Positions 1 to 8,532 are shown, counted from the first letter of the stretch. The stretch: DNA of 64,000 bases from Ancylobacter novellus (GCA_003241695.1 QFPN01000002.1:1-64000); one strand, 5' to 3'. Translations and numbers: made by a program. Notes: a model not told the origin generated them from the sequence alone.

Positions 1-52
1 GCCGCGCAAACTGGCGAAAGCAATGGGAGTCGGGTCTGGCGGGCTCGACTGA
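1..52 (+). CDS. possible 3' end of an upstream gene (partial)
   Basis: Frame 2 is open from the window edge to a TGA at 50-52 and encodes a short tail ending GVGSGGLD. The fragment is too short to identify. It may equally be non-coding sequence, so it is kept only as a possible C-terminus of a gene lying to the left. Confidence 0.15.
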   Translation, partial: PRKLAKAMGVGSGGLD

Positions 53-156
53 CCGGATGGTCCGCTTCCCGCCTTCAGCATAACGTCCGCTGTTGGCGCG
101 TCGCCGAACCCTGCGGGTGTAAGATTGGCTGGAGGGGCTGCCTCTGGGAGGGGACT

Positions 157-783
157 ATGCGTCAGCCCGACTTGTTCCGCGTACCTCAAAAGCCATGGAA
201 CGCCGGTCGGCTTATCGGCCCGAAAACGCCGCTTAAGCCGAAACACATCTGGGCGATCCGCCAGCAGCTGAAGGCAAACGCTGAGGTCCGTGACCTGGCG
301 ATGTTCAACTGCGCACTCGATGCAAAGCTTCGCGGATGCGATCTGGTCAAACTCCGGATCAGCGACGTGGCCATGGGCGGATCAATCCGCGCGAGGTCGA
401 CAGTCATGCAGCAAAAGACCGGCCGACCCGTTCCGTTCGAAATCACTGAACCCGCAAGAGACGCGCTTGCAGCGTGGCTTCGAGTAAGGGGCGGCCGATC
501 GGATGACTGGCTTTTCCCAAGCCGGACCGTTTCAGGCCAACATATCGGCACACGCCAGTACGCGCGGCTCGTCGATAAATGGGTTCGGATGATCGATCTC
601 GAGCCGACAGCCTACGGCACACACAGCCTGCGCCGTACGAAAGTGTCGCTGATCTACAAGAAGACCGGAAACCTGCGCGCGTGCCAGTTGCTCCTAGGTC
701 ACGGCAAGCTCGAGAGTACCGTTCGCTATCTCGGCATCGAGGTCGACGACGCTTTGGCGCTATCCGAGCAACTCGAGATCTGA
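157..783 (+). CDS. tyrosine-type site-specific recombinase/integrase, compact form
   Basis: This 208-residue tyrosine recombinase is essentially a catalytic domain with a very short N-terminus (about 25 residues before the first helix), so it lacks the usual arm-binding and SAM-like core-binding domain. The catalytic set is visible: R59 in LRGCDLVKLR, K87 in the beta-hairpin, H156 and R159 in THSLRR, H182 in LLGHGKL and the nucleophile Y191 in STVRYLG. The ATG at 157 follows GGGAGGGGAC. No attachment-site repeat or phage gene lies next to it, so its substrate is unknown. Standalone integrases of about 200 aa are common in alphaproteobacteria; it could be a remnant of a larger mobile element. 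Confidence 0.85.
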   Translation: MRQPDLFRVPQKPWNAGRLIGPKTPLKPKHIWAIRQQLKANAEVRDLAMFNCALDAKLRGCDLVKLRISDVAMGGSIRARSTVMQQKTGRPVPFEITEPARDALAAWLRVRGGRSDDWLFPSRTVSGQHIGTRQYARLVDKWVRMIDLEPTAYGTHSLRRTKVSLIYKKTGNLRACQLLLGHGKLESTVRYLGIEVDDALALSEQLEI

Positions 784-1039
784 GTCCGGCGAGGGGGCCA
801 CGAGCGGAACCGATGGAGATTGGGGCTCCACGGATCGATTAACGCTCAGCAAATGTCCGCTTCCGATCCCGGACGAAACGATCAGACGCTCCAAGGTCAG
901 CGGCGGCCCAAGCTGCCGCTGGCCCCTGGGCGACGTTCGAGATGGCCTATGTCGGAACCGGTAGCACCATCGCGAAGATCCATCCGAGATTAAGACCTCG
1001 GCCCGCAGTTTTTAGTTCTGCGGGCCGGAAAGTTCGGCG

Positions 1040-1396
1040 TCAGTCGGGCGCGAACGGGATTTGGAAGCCGCCGGTCCCGGTCGCCTTCTTGGGCGGATGG
1101 GTCTTGGCGAGATAGTCCAGCATCAGGTCGGTCTGCGCCTTCTGCAGCTTCGGCATGCCGTGCTTGTCGACCATCAGCTGGATGGTCTCCTCCCAGCGCT
1201 CCCGGCTCATGGCCTGCGCCGCCACCAGCTTGTAGGCGTGGCAGGCCGAGCACATGCCGAAGGTCTCGTCGCGGCCCGGACCTGCGGGAAGCTGCTCGGC
1301 GCTCTCTTCCTTGGGCTCGGGAACCTGGGCCCGGGCGGGACCGGAAACCACGCCCGCGAACAGGAGCGCGGCCAGCAAAGCGTATCGATATCGCAT
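1040..1396 (-). CDS. c-type cytochrome, electron acceptor of the sulfite dehydrogenase (SorU-like)
   Basis: A 118-aa periplasmic monoheme cytochrome c. Residues 1-23 (MRYRYALLAALLF to ARA) form a Sec signal peptide. The heme site is CSACH at residues 49-53, and a methionine in the C-terminal half (M75 or M81) is a candidate sixth ligand. The ATG at 1396 was chosen over an upstream in-frame start because it begins the signal peptide and lies 4 nt after the stop of the sulfite dehydrogenase gene, implying co-transcription. In SorT/SorU and SorA/SorB systems the partner cytochrome takes electrons from the molybdenum enzyme, so the same role is inferred here. Confidence 0.85.
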   Translation of the reverse strand: MRYRYALLAALLFAGVVSGPARAQVPEPKEESAEQLPAGPGRDETFGMCSACHAYKLVAAQAMSRERWEETIQLMVDKHGMPKLQKAQTDLMLDYLAKTHPPKKATGTGGFQIPFAPD

Positions 1397-1400
1397 CGGC

Positions 1401-2699
1401 TCAGCCCACCAGGATCGCGATGCGATGCTGGGCGTTGCCGCCATAGCCTTGCGGGTTCCAGTTGGTGGCGAGCGTCGGCTGGGCCTTGCCGTTGGCGTCG
1501 GTCGCCCGGGCGAAGATCTCGTAATAGCCGTCGGCGGGCAGCTTCACCTCGGCGCTCCAGCGGTTCCAGTCGTAGCGGTTCTTCACCGGCTGGAGCTTGG
1601 CCGCGATCCAGGTCTGGCCGCCGTCGATCGTGACGTCGACGCGCCCGACCGCCACGTCCCCACCCCAGGCCGCGCCGCGCAGCGTGACCGAACGGCCGCC
1701 CGCCGGCATCCGGGAACCGTTCGCGGGCGAGGTGACGACCGCGCGCACCGGCATCGACTCGAGGATGTCGAACGCGACGCCGTCGCCCTTCGAGCCGGGG
1801 ATGAGCGGCTTCGAGGGCAGACGGTAGGAGTGGCCGGTCATGCCCTGCCCGTCATGCTCCTTGTCGCGCAGCGTGATCCTGGTCAGCCACTTGTGCGACA
1901 GCGAGGCGGGCCAGCCCGGCACGACGAGCCGCAGCGGACCGCCATGGACGTTCGGCAGCGGCTCGCCGTTCATGGCGAAGACCAGCAGCGTGTGCTCCTC
2001 CATGGCCTTCTGGACCGGCATTCCGCGCGAAAGGCTCTGCTTCTTCGGGTCGCCCGAGAGATGCGGATCGGCGCCGGCATGGGCGGTGTATTTGGCCGAG
2101 GACTTCACCTTCACGGCATTCAGCACTTCGGCGAGCGGCACGCCGGTCCACTCGGCGCAGCCCGCGCCGCCATTGGTCCACTGGTTGCCGCGCGCCGGCG
2201 GCTGGAAGAACGAGCGGCCGTTGCCGCCGCATTCCAGCACCATGCGGTAAGTCTTGGGGCTAAAGCGCTCCTTCAGCTCCTTGAGCGTGATCTCGAGCGG
2301 CGCTTCGACCTCGCCGTCGATCGTCAGCTTCCAGCCGTCGACGTCGGTCGCGGGTTCCGGGATCTGGCCGTTGCAGCGGATGAAAAACTTTGAGATCGGC
2401 GTGGTGTCGTCGTCGAGGAGATGAGCGGGCGTCTCGGCGACCAGCGGCCGGTCGCCGAGCAGCGTCAGCCCCTCGTCCTTGCCGGGGTAGGAGAACGGCG
2501 CGGGCTCGGCCGCCTTCACGGCTTCGGCGGGCTTTGCTTCTGCGGGTTTTGCGTCCTGCGCAAGGACTGCGCCCGGGGCGAGCGTGACGCCCGTTCCCAT
2601 CGCGGCTCCCGCGAGCCCTGCGCGAGCCAAAAAGCCTCGCCGGTCCATACGCGCGCGCTCAGCCGCCGCGCCGACGGCGTCGTCGATCTTCCAAACCAT
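1401..2699 (-). CDS. sorT: molybdenum-containing sulfite dehydrogenase/oxidase (SorT/SoxC family)
   Basis: This 432-aa periplasmic enzyme oxidises sulfite to sulfate. A twin-arginine signal (RRGFLARAG, residues 20-28) is followed by a hydrophobic stretch and an Ala-rich linker, so it should be exported folded with its molybdopterin cofactor. The sulfite-oxidase fold is marked by ECGGNGRSFF, in which C157 is the expected Mo-coordinating cysteine, and GAGCAEWTGV at 178-187. The C-terminal half (VRAVVTSPANG, DVTIDGGQTW, RATDANG) is the Mo-co dimerisation domain. It is encoded directly upstream of a cytochrome c and downstream of an ECF sigma/anti-sigma pair. SorT and SoxC are hard to separate by eye; the absence of sox genes and the monoheme partner favour SorT. 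Confidence 0.85.
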   Translation of the reverse strand: MVWKIDDAVGAAAERARMDRRGFLARAGLAGAAMGTGVTLAPGAVLAQDAKPAEAKPAEAVKAAEPAPFSYPGKDEGLTLLGDRPLVAETPAHLLDDDTTPISKFFIRCNGQIPEPATDVDGWKLTIDGEVEAPLEITLKELKERFSPKTYRMVLECGGNGRSFFQPPARGNQWTNGGAGCAEWTGVPLAEVLNAVKVKSSAKYTAHAGADPHLSGDPKKQSLSRGMPVQKAMEEHTLLVFAMNGEPLPNVHGGPLRLVVPGWPASLSHKWLTRITLRDKEHDGQGMTGHSYRLPSKPLIPGSKGDGVAFDILESMPVRAVVTSPANGSRMPAGGRSVTLRGAAWGGDVAVGRVDVTIDGGQTWIAAKLQPVKNRYDWNRWSAEVKLPADGYYEIFARATDANGKAQPTLATNWNPQGYGGNAQHRIAILVG

Positions 2700-2807
2700 G
2701 GCGTCCTCTCCAGGTCGCGTCGCGACGATCGGTTCATCAACCGCCGTCGTCTGGGGTTCGGGCGACGGCCATCGTCGCCCCGAGGTTTTGGCCTCGTGGG
2801 AAGAGGA

Positions 2808-2833
2808 GACGCAGAGCTCGGGAGATTTATTCC
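2808..2833 (-). promoter_or_regulatory. candidate ECF-type promoter for sorT
   Basis: Read on the minus strand, GGAAT (2833-2829) is followed after 17 nt by CGTC (2811-2808), about 110 nt before the sorT start. GGAAY with 16-17 nt to CGTY is the usual architecture of ECF sigma promoters. A similar GGAAG-N16-CGTT occurs upstream of the ECF gene near 4220-4250. Overlap with the end of the anti-sigma gene fits an internal promoter. Evidence is motif matching only. Confidence 0.35.
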
Positions 2834-2837
2834 AGAC

Positions 2838-3611
2838 TTAGCCGACGCAGGGCGCGCCGGCCTTGGCGGCGTCGCGGAGAGCGAGCCGCAGCCGCTCGTC
2901 GGGGCGCTGGCCGGCGTGGATGAGGTCGGCGACCGCCACGCTCATGCGGGTGAGGCGGTCGAGATCGACGGTCCGGCTCATGAGCGCATAGGCGCGCGGG
3001 CCGTCGGACCATGTGCGGACACGGACAGGACCGAGGTCGCGGGCCGCAGGCCCCTCCTCCCCGCTCCGGCCGATCCAGAGCCCGAGCCGGCAACCGCGCG
3101 GGCCGAGATAGCCCGCAAACACGCCGCGCCGCCCTTCGGCGACGGGATCGGTCGCGAGATAGACGAGCTTGAGGTCGGCGGCGGAGAGATCCGGCAGGCC
3201 GCCCTCGGCCACCTGCGTCACCGCGACCTGCAGGCCCGACGCCGGCGCCGCCTGCACCTCGCCCGCGAGCCATGCGCGCTCGGCCGAGACGGTGGCGGCG
3301 ATCGGATCGGCGACAGGCGCGCGCAGGCTCCACGCCCCGACGCCGACCGCGGCGAGCAGCGCGATCGAGGCGGCGATGGCGGCCGGCCGCCAGAAGCTGC
3401 GCGGACGCCTCGAGGCGCGCGGGACGGCGAAGGGCGGGACGTCTTCGGGCTGAGGCGTCGCCGAGGTCTCGGCCTTCAGCCGCGACAGGGTCGCGACGCG
3501 CGCGGCGAGCGAGGGATCACGCGCGATCGCGGCCGCGACTTCGGCCGCGTCCGCCGCGCCGAGTTCGCGGTCCACATAGGCGTTGAGCTCGTTCCAGCCG
3601 ATCGTCTTCAC
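2838..3611 (-). CDS. membrane-anchored anti-sigma factor
   Basis: The 257-aa protein has a cytoplasmic N-terminus (WNELNAYVDRELGAADAAEVAAAIARDP) typical of zinc-less anti-sigma domains, one transmembrane helix at about residues 75-95 (AAIAASIALLAAVGVGAW) and a periplasmic domain of about 160 aa. It overlaps the upstream ECF sigma gene by 4 nt, the standard arrangement for a sigma factor and its cognate inhibitor. The periplasmic part, with GPRGCRLGLWIG and PCVG at the end, has two cysteines that could sense redox state, but this is speculation. The likely target regulon includes the sulfite dehydrogenase genes immediately downstream. Confidence 0.75.
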   Translation of the reverse strand: MKTIGWNELNAYVDRELGAADAAEVAAAIARDPSLAARVATLSRLKAETSATPQPEDVPPFAVPRASRRPRSFWRPAAIAASIALLAAVGVGAWSLRAPVADPIAATVSAERAWLAGEVQAAPASGLQVAVTQVAEGGLPDLSAADLKLVYLATDPVAEGRRGVFAGYLGPRGCRLGLWIGRSGEEGPAARDLGPVRVRTWSDGPRAYALMSRTVDLDRLTRMSVAVADLIHAGQRPDERLRLALRDAAKAGAPCVG

Positions 3612-4126
3612 CGTGTCCCGCGGCTCCGTTTCAGCGGCGTCACCGCTCCGTCCTCGATCGCCTCGAGGAGCGCGAGCCGGGCTCTCGAAAGGCGGCTCAT
3701 CACCGTGCCGACCGGCACATCTAGGATCTTGGCCGCCTCCGCATAGCGGAAGCCGGCGATATCCACGAGTTCGATGATCTCGCGCTGCGCAGGCTCCAGC
3801 TTCTCGAGCCCCTGCCGCACCGTGATGACGGCGATCTTCTCGTTCTCATACGCCCACAGTCCACCGACCGGCTCCTGCGGCTCGGCCTCGACGATCCGCA
3901 CCGCCTCACGTCGGCGGCCGTCGATCCAGTCGTTGCGCATCAGGCGGAACAGCCAGGCGCGCGCAGCAGCGGGTTCTCTTGGCGGAGAAGTGGTCTCCAG
4001 CGCCTTGGCGGCGCTCGACTGGAGCAGATCGCGGGCGCCGTCCCGATCGCCGCCGCAGAGCCGCAAGGCGTAACCGAAGAGCCGGCTCCAACTATCCTTG
4101 AGGCAATCCTCGACGATGTCGCGCAG
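3608..4126 (-). CDS. ECF-family RNA polymerase sigma factor with a probable CTG start
   Basis: Sigma region 2 (SWSRLFGYALRLCGGDRDGARDLLQ and ARAWLFRLMRNDWID) and region 4 (LEPAQREIIELVDIAGFRYAEAAKILDVPVGTVMSRLSRARLAL) are complete only if the reading frame extends upstream of the TTG at 4066. No ATG, GTG or TTG occurs between that TTG and the in-frame TAG at 4139-4141. A CTG at 4124-4126 preceded by AGGGAG at 8 nt spacing is the best start, giving about 172 aa, normal for an ECF factor. Its gene overlaps the anti-sigma gene by 4 nt. If the TTG were used, most of the first helix of region 2 would be lost. Confidence 0.8.
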   Translation of the reverse strand: MRDIVEDCLKDSWSRLFGYALRLCGGDRDGARDLLQSSAAKALETTSPPREPAAARAWLFRLMRNDWIDGRRREAVRIVEAEPQEPVGGLWAYENEKIAVITVRQGLEKLEPAQREIIELVDIAGFRYAEAAKILDVPVGTVMSRLSRARLALLEAIEDGAVTPLKRSRGTR

Positions 4127-4141
4127 ACGTCTGTCTCCCTA

Positions 4142-4809
4142 GCGGCGGATCTTGCGCCCGCCTGGGCGCAGCATGAGTCAGATGGGACGCCTTCGGCAAG
4201 GCGGCGCGCCGGTCACGTTCGAGGAACGTCAGCTCTGCGATCCCCTTCCCAGGAACGCTTCTTGCGCTTGGTGGCCTGCGCATGACCTGATGTGGAGCGT
4301 TACAGCAGCCATACGCGAGCGAGCAGCGCCTACATCCCCTGCAGAGCGACAGCGGGCCGCAAGCTGAGTTGCGGCCTTGGCTGCCACCCGTCGCGTAGAA
4401 TGCCGCAACCGCTTCCGGACTCTCCAACCCCGAGGAGCGGCCAGAGGGGTCGATGATCTCGTCGACCCCTCGACCTCTGGCGAACTGTTCGCGCAGGCGG
4501 CCACGTGATACCCGCCGCCGCTATGGAAGGTTGGCTGATCGCATTTGAGGCCGAGCCGACGGGACACCCGCTGTTCTGGGCGGTGCATATCGCCGAGGAG
4601 ACCGCAGCTCTTGCGGCTGCCATGACCGCCGCCGGCGCTGGCGTCGATGCTCGTGTTCTTTCGGGCCCCACCCGGACTAGCTCCATCGAGTCGTTTGGCC
4701 CCGTGACGCCCGGGGAGGTCGTGTTCGTGGGCGATCTCGGAATGCCGTTGACGTAGTTGCGATCGAGAGGCGGTGGTCCAGATAGAGGTGCTCGCGCTCC
4801 GGAGGTCCG
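4142..4809. other. gene-poor interval between the ECF operon and the phosphate transport genes
   Basis: I could not support a gene here. A plus-strand frame at 4505-4756 (83 codons, ending VVFVGDLGMPLT) and a minus-strand frame at 4229-4588 both look weak: neither matches a family I recognise. The stretch holds an imperfect inverted repeat at 4440-4481 and a possible ECF-type promoter for the sigma gene near 4220-4250. It may contain decayed coding sequence. Confidence 0.4.
4440..4481. repeat. inverted repeat, possible structured element
   Basis: GCCAGAG at 4440-4446 pairs with CTCTGGC at 4475-4481, and the adjacent GGGTCGA (4447-4453) pairs with TCGACCC (4462-4468), leaving an 8-nt loop and a 6-nt bulge (CTCGAC). 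No T-run follows, so an intrinsic terminator is unlikely. Function unknown. Confidence 0.4.
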
Positions 4810-5454
4810 ATGCTCAGGCTGTTCCGCCGACTGATGCCGAAAGAGGACCGCTTCTTCGAGCTGTTCGAACAGCACTCGAAGATCCTTGTCGATGGAGCTG
4901 CGGCTTTCCAGGCGATGCTCGAGGGCGGCGACGCCGTGCCGGCGCACGCTGCCGAGGTCGTGCGGCAGGAGAACCTCGCGGACGACATCGCCCGAGAAGT
5001 CCAGCAGGCGCTGCATCGCAGTTTCGTCACGCCGTTCGACCGCGCCGACATCCAGGAGCTCATCCAGGCGATGGACGACTCCATCGACGAGATGAACAAG
5101 GTGGTCAAAGCCGTGACGCTCTATGAGCTTCGCGCGTTCGACCCGATCATGCGCCAGATGGGCGTGACGATCGTCGACGCCGCGCGGCTGACCGCCCAGG
5201 CGATCCCGCTGCTTTCTGCGCTCGGCCAGAACGCGGATCGCCTCAACGAGCTGACCGAACAGATCATCGCGATCGAGAACCGGTCCGACGACCTGCACGA
5301 TCAGGGGGTGAAGGAGCTGCTTCGGAGCGCCGGTCGGACCGATCCGATGGCCTACATCATCGGCCGGGAGATCTATGGGGGCCTCGAGGACGTGGTCGAC
5401 CGGTTCGAGGATGTCGCCAAGAAGATCAGCGGCATCGTGATCGAGAACGTCTGA
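4810..5454 (+). CDS. DUF47 / PhoU-like accessory protein of the Pit phosphate transporter
   Basis: This 214-aa all-helical protein belongs to the DUF47 (TIGR00153) family, relatives of PhoU that are almost always encoded next to a Pit-type phosphate permease. Recognisable stretches are EDRFFELFEQHS near the N-terminus, the DREADIQELIQAMDDSIDEM-like segment around residues 75-95, and ENRSDDLHDQGVKELL. GGAGG precedes the ATG by 5 nt. The pit gene starts 3 nt after the stop, so the two are translated from one mRNA. It likely modulates phosphate uptake activity in the cytoplasm; binding partners are not evident from sequence. Confidence 0.9.
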   Translation: MLRLFRRLMPKEDRFFELFEQHSKILVDGAAAFQAMLEGGDAVPAHAAEVVRQENLADDIAREVQQALHRSFVTPFDRADIQELIQAMDDSIDEMNKVVKAVTLYELRAFDPIMRQMGVTIVDAARLTAQAIPLLSALGQNADRLNELTEQIIAIENRSDDLHDQGVKELLRSAGRTDPMAYIIGREIYGGLEDVVDRFEDVAKKISGIVIENV

Positions 5455-5457
5455 GCG

Positions 5458-6468
5458 ATGGGCGACGCCGCGCTCTCGCTCCCGCTGCTGGTCGCCCTCA
5501 TCGGGGTGGCGCTCGCGTTCGACTTCCTGAACGGCCTGCACGACGCCGCGAACTCGATCGCCACCATCGTGTCGACCCGGGTGCTGCGGCCGCGTTACGC
5601 GGTGTTCTGGGCGGCCTTCTTCAACTTCATCGCCTTCCTGTTCTTCGGCCTGCATGTCGCCGAGACGATCGGGCGCGGCATCATCGACGCCAACATCGTC
5701 ACTCCCGCCGTGGTGTTCGCGGCTCTCGTCGGCGCGATCGTCTGGAACCTGCTGACCTGGGCGCTCGGCATTCCGTCCTCGTCGAGCCATGCGTTGATTG
5801 GCGGGCTGGTAGGGGCTGGGCTCGCAAAGGTCGGCCTGTCGTCGATCGTCTGGTCGGGCCTGCTGAAGACCGCCGCCGCCATCGTGCTGTCGCCGGCCGT
5901 CGGTTTTTTCCTCGCGCTTCTGTTGGTCCTCGCCGTGACCTGGACGTTCGTGCGCCAGACGCCGTTCATGGTCGATCGAACCTTCCGGATCGGTCAGTTC
6001 GTTTCGGCATCGCTCTATTCGCTCGGCCATGGGGGCAACGACGCCCAGAAGACCATGGGGATCATCGCCGTGCTGCTCTACAGTTCCGGCCACGGGAGCG
6101 GCGAGTTCCACGTGCCGCTCTGGGTGGTGCTGTCCTGCCAGGCGGCGATGGCGCTTGGGACGCTCTCGGGCGGCTGGCGCATCGTCCACACCATGGGCTC
6201 GCGCATCACGCGGCTCAAACCCATGCAAGGGTTCTGCGCCGAGACCGGGGGCGCGCTGACGCTGTTTGGCGCGACCTGGCTCGGCGTGCCGGTCTCGACC
6301 ACGCACACCATCACGGGCGCGATCGTCGGCGTCGGGGCGGCGCGCCGGACGTCCGCCGTGCGCTGGGGCGTCGCGAGCAACATCGTGGTGGCCTGGGTGC
6401 TCACCATGCCGGCCGCGGCTCTGGTGTCGGCCGGCTGCTACTGGCTCGTGGGGTTGATCGCCGGTTAG
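5458..6468 (+). CDS. pit: inorganic phosphate transporter, Pit family
   Basis: A 336-aa inner-membrane permease of the PiT family that imports phosphate (usually as a metal-phosphate complex) with protons. The two family repeats are visible: FDFLNGLHDAANSIATIVSTRVL near the N-terminus and SLGHGGNDAQKTMGIIAVLL in the second half, each with a conserved GxNDxxN/K-type core. The segments GIPSSSSHALIGGLVGAGL and GVPVSTTHTITGAIVGVG are the paired signature loops. About ten hydrophobic segments are present, and the length matches short alphaproteobacterial Pit proteins. Co-transcribed with the DUF47 gene upstream. Confidence 0.93.
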   Translation: MGDAALSLPLLVALIGVALAFDFLNGLHDAANSIATIVSTRVLRPRYAVFWAAFFNFIAFLFFGLHVAETIGRGIIDANIVTPAVVFAALVGAIVWNLLTWALGIPSSSSHALIGGLVGAGLAKVGLSSIVWSGLLKTAAAIVLSPAVGFFLALLLVLAVTWTFVRQTPFMVDRTFRIGQFVSASLYSLGHGGNDAQKTMGIIAVLLYSSGHGSGEFHVPLWVVLSCQAAMALGTLSGGWRIVHTMGSRITRLKPMQGFCAETGGALTLFGATWLGVPVSTTHTITGAIVGVGAARRTSAVRWGVASNIVVAWVLTMPAAALVSAGCYWLVGLIAG

Positions 6469-6478
6469 CCCTCCACCT

Positions 6479-7240
6479 TCATTTGCCGCCGGTGACGTCG
6501 AGAACCGTGTTGGTGACGAAGGAGGCCTCGGCGCTCGCGAGCCACAGGATCGCCTGCGCGACCTCCTCAGGCTGGCCGCCGCGTCCCATCGGGATCGAGT
6601 CCTTCACGCGATCGACCCGTCCCGGCTCGCCGCCGTCGGCGTGCATCTCGGTGTAGATATGCCCGGGCCGGATGCAGGCGACGCGGATCCCCTCGCGCGC
6701 CACCTCCTTGGCCAAGCCCGTCGAGAACGTCTCGAGCGCGCCCTTCGAGGCGGCGTAGTCGACATATTCGTTCGGGCTACCGAGCCGGGCCGACGCGGAC
6801 GAGATGTTGATCACGACGCCGCCGCGCCCGCCATGGCGATGCGACATGCGCCTGACGGCCTGCTGCGCGCAGAGGATCGGGCCGATTGCGTTGACGGCGA
6901 AGATCCTCTGCATCCGCTCGAAGCCGAGTTCTTCCAGCCGCGACTGCCGCGCAAGCATCGCGGCGTTGTTCACCAGCACGTCTATCCGGCCGAAGGCGTC
7001 GTCGATCGCCGCGAAGAGCTTTGCGACCTGTTCCGGATCCGCGCTGTCGGCGCGAACCGCGAGCGCGCGGCGTCCGGACGCCTCGACATCGGCCGTCACG
7101 GCGCGGGCCGCGTCTTCGTTCGCCACATAGCTGATCGCCACGTCATAGCCCCGGGCGGCGGCGAGCCGTGCGGTCGCGGCGCCGACGCCGCGGCTGCCGC
7201 CGGTGATGAGGATCACGGGAGTGTCGGAGGCGGCGTTCAT
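6479..7240 (-). CDS. short-chain dehydrogenase/reductase (SDR)
   Basis: A classical SDR of 253 aa. The NAD(P)-binding motif TGGSRGVG is at residues 13-20, NNAA near residue 90, the catalytic serine lies in NISSASARLG, and YAASK supplies Tyr and Lys. The basic residue right after the glycine motif suggests NADP(H). The frame stays open upstream to 7927, but the ATG at 7240 begins the Rossmann fold and lies 2 nt after the stop of the MFS gene, so it is the correct start. Substrate unknown; the sequence resembles glucose/3-oxoacyl-ACP-type reductases. Probably co-transcribed with the MFS exporter. Confidence 0.88.
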   Translation of the reverse strand: MNAASDTPVILITGGSRGVGAATARLAAARGYDVAISYVANEDAARAVTADVEASGRRALAVRADSADPEQVAKLFAAIDDAFGRIDVLVNNAAMLARQSRLEELGFERMQRIFAVNAIGPILCAQQAVRRMSHRHGGRGGVVINISSASARLGSPNEYVDYAASKGALETFSTGLAKEVAREGIRVACIRPGHIYTEMHADGGEPGRVDRVKDSIPMGRGGQPEEVAQAILWLASAEASFVTNTVLDVTGGK

Positions 7241-7242
7241 TG

Positions 7243-8421
7243 TCAGGTCTCCGCAATCGGTTCGGTGGCAAGGTGAGGCGCCAGCAGGACGGCGAGCGGC
7301 AGCGTCAGCAGCGCCGTCGCGGCGGCGCAGGTCATGCCCCATGACCAGCCGCCGACATCGCCGACGACGCCATAAAGGACTGGAGCCAGCGCGCCCGCAC
7401 CGATGACGCCCGTGTAGAAGACCGCGAAGGCGTTCTCGACCCGGCCCGCGGGCGCGAGTTCGGGCACCGTTCCGTAAAGAACCGACGAGGTCCCGTTCAG
7501 CGCGATGCCGACCAGGGGCAGGAGCACAAGCGCGGCGCCGAGCGGCGCGACCGTCGCAGCGGCGATCAGAACAACGGTGGCGCCCTCGGTTAGCAGCGTC
7601 GCGCGCAGCACGCCGACGCGCTCGCCAAGCCAGCCGCACGCGAACTTGCCGAGCGCGCCGCCGATGAACACGGCCGTGAACGCGCCGCCGATCACCGGCA
7701 AGGCTGCTCCCTTGGCCTGAAGCATGAAGGGCAGGAAGGTGAGAAAGCCCATGCGGGCTGCGGTGTCGCACGCCCCGATGGCGCAGAGCAGGCCGAAGCC
7801 ACCGCGGCCTTCGCCGGCGATCTGCTTCGGGCCCTTCGATGCCGAAGCGCCGATCCTCGGCATGAAGACGACCGCTGCGGCGACCACGAGCCCGAGCGCC
7901 GCCACCAGCCACAGCGCCTGCCGCCACGGCGTCAGGGTGACGAGCAGCGCGGTGAGCGCAGGCAGCGCCGCCTTCCCGAGATCGCCCGTGAAATTGTAGG
8001 TCCCGATCGGGCCGCGCGACGCCGCCCCATAGGCGCGCGTCACCGCGGCCGAGGCGACGGGATGCTGCGTGCTCGATCCGGCGCCGGACAGCGCGAGGCT
8101 CGCGCCAAGGCCGATCGCGCCGCCCGAAAAGCCCGCCAGCGCGTAGCCGAGCGCGGAAAGCAGCGTGCCGGCCGCGAGGATCACGCGCCCGTCGATGCGC
8201 TCCGCGAGCCGCCCCGAAGGGACCTGCAAAGCCGCCATCGACCCGGCGTAGAGCCCGCGCAGCAGCGCCAGCATGCTGTAGCTCAGGCCGAACTCGGCCT
8301 GCCAGATCGGCAGCAGCACATAGATCAGGTCGGTGTAGCCGTCGTGCAGGGCGTGCAGCAGGCCCGAGACCGCGAGCGTGCGGCTCGCGCCCCGGCGATC
8401 GGATGCGTGATGAGCGGTCAT
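7243..8421 (-). CDS. MFS exporter, fosmidomycin-resistance-like
   Basis: A 392-aa major facilitator with about twelve hydrophobic segments. The N-terminus (SGLLHALHDGYTDLIYVLLPIWQAEFGLSYSMLALLR) closely resembles Fsr-type MFS proteins, and GRLAERIDGR matches the loop 2-3 signature. Fsr relatives export drugs or small acids; the cargo here is not known. The gene is divergent from a LysR regulator (start 8533) and overlaps an SDR operon downstream, a layout typical of a LysR-controlled detoxification or export unit. Intergenic distance to the regulator is 111 nt, enough for a shared operator. Confidence 0.85.
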   Translation of the reverse strand: MTAHHASDRRGASRTLAVSGLLHALHDGYTDLIYVLLPIWQAEFGLSYSMLALLRGLYAGSMAALQVPSGRLAERIDGRVILAAGTLLSALGYALAGFSGGAIGLGASLALSGAGSSTQHPVASAAVTRAYGAASRGPIGTYNFTGDLGKAALPALTALLVTLTPWRQALWLVAALGLVVAAAVVFMPRIGASASKGPKQIAGEGRGGFGLLCAIGACDTAARMGFLTFLPFMLQAKGAALPVIGGAFTAVFIGGALGKFACGWLGERVGVLRATLLTEGATVVLIAAATVAPLGAALVLLPLVGIALNGTSSVLYGTVPELAPAGRVENAFAVFYTGVIGAGALAPVLYGVVGDVGGWSWGMTCAAATALLTLPLAVLLAPHLATEPIAET

Positions 8422-8532
8422 AAGATGTGGGTGGTCGCGGTCGCTGCGATATGTTTCGTCACAGCTAGCGCCTTGCAGACGCAGCGCGCAAACGAGTTAT
8501 CCTGACAAAACTTGTGAGAAAAGCTGACGCGA

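Noticed and set aside
157..783. Prophage or integrative element linked to the tyrosine recombinase
   Set aside because: No phage, conjugation or att-like direct repeat is visible next to it; the neighbouring sulfite and ECF genes look chromosomal.
4142..4809. Small genes at 4229-4588 (-) and 4505-4756 (+)
   Set aside because: Neither frame resembles a family or has a convincing ribosome site, so both were left out and described as an interval.
4330..6306. Minus-strand frame of 658 codons over the phosphate transport genes
   Set aside because: It is Arg/His/Asp-rich low-complexity text typical of the antisense frame of a GC-rich gene; the plus-strand DUF47 and Pit proteins are unmistakable.
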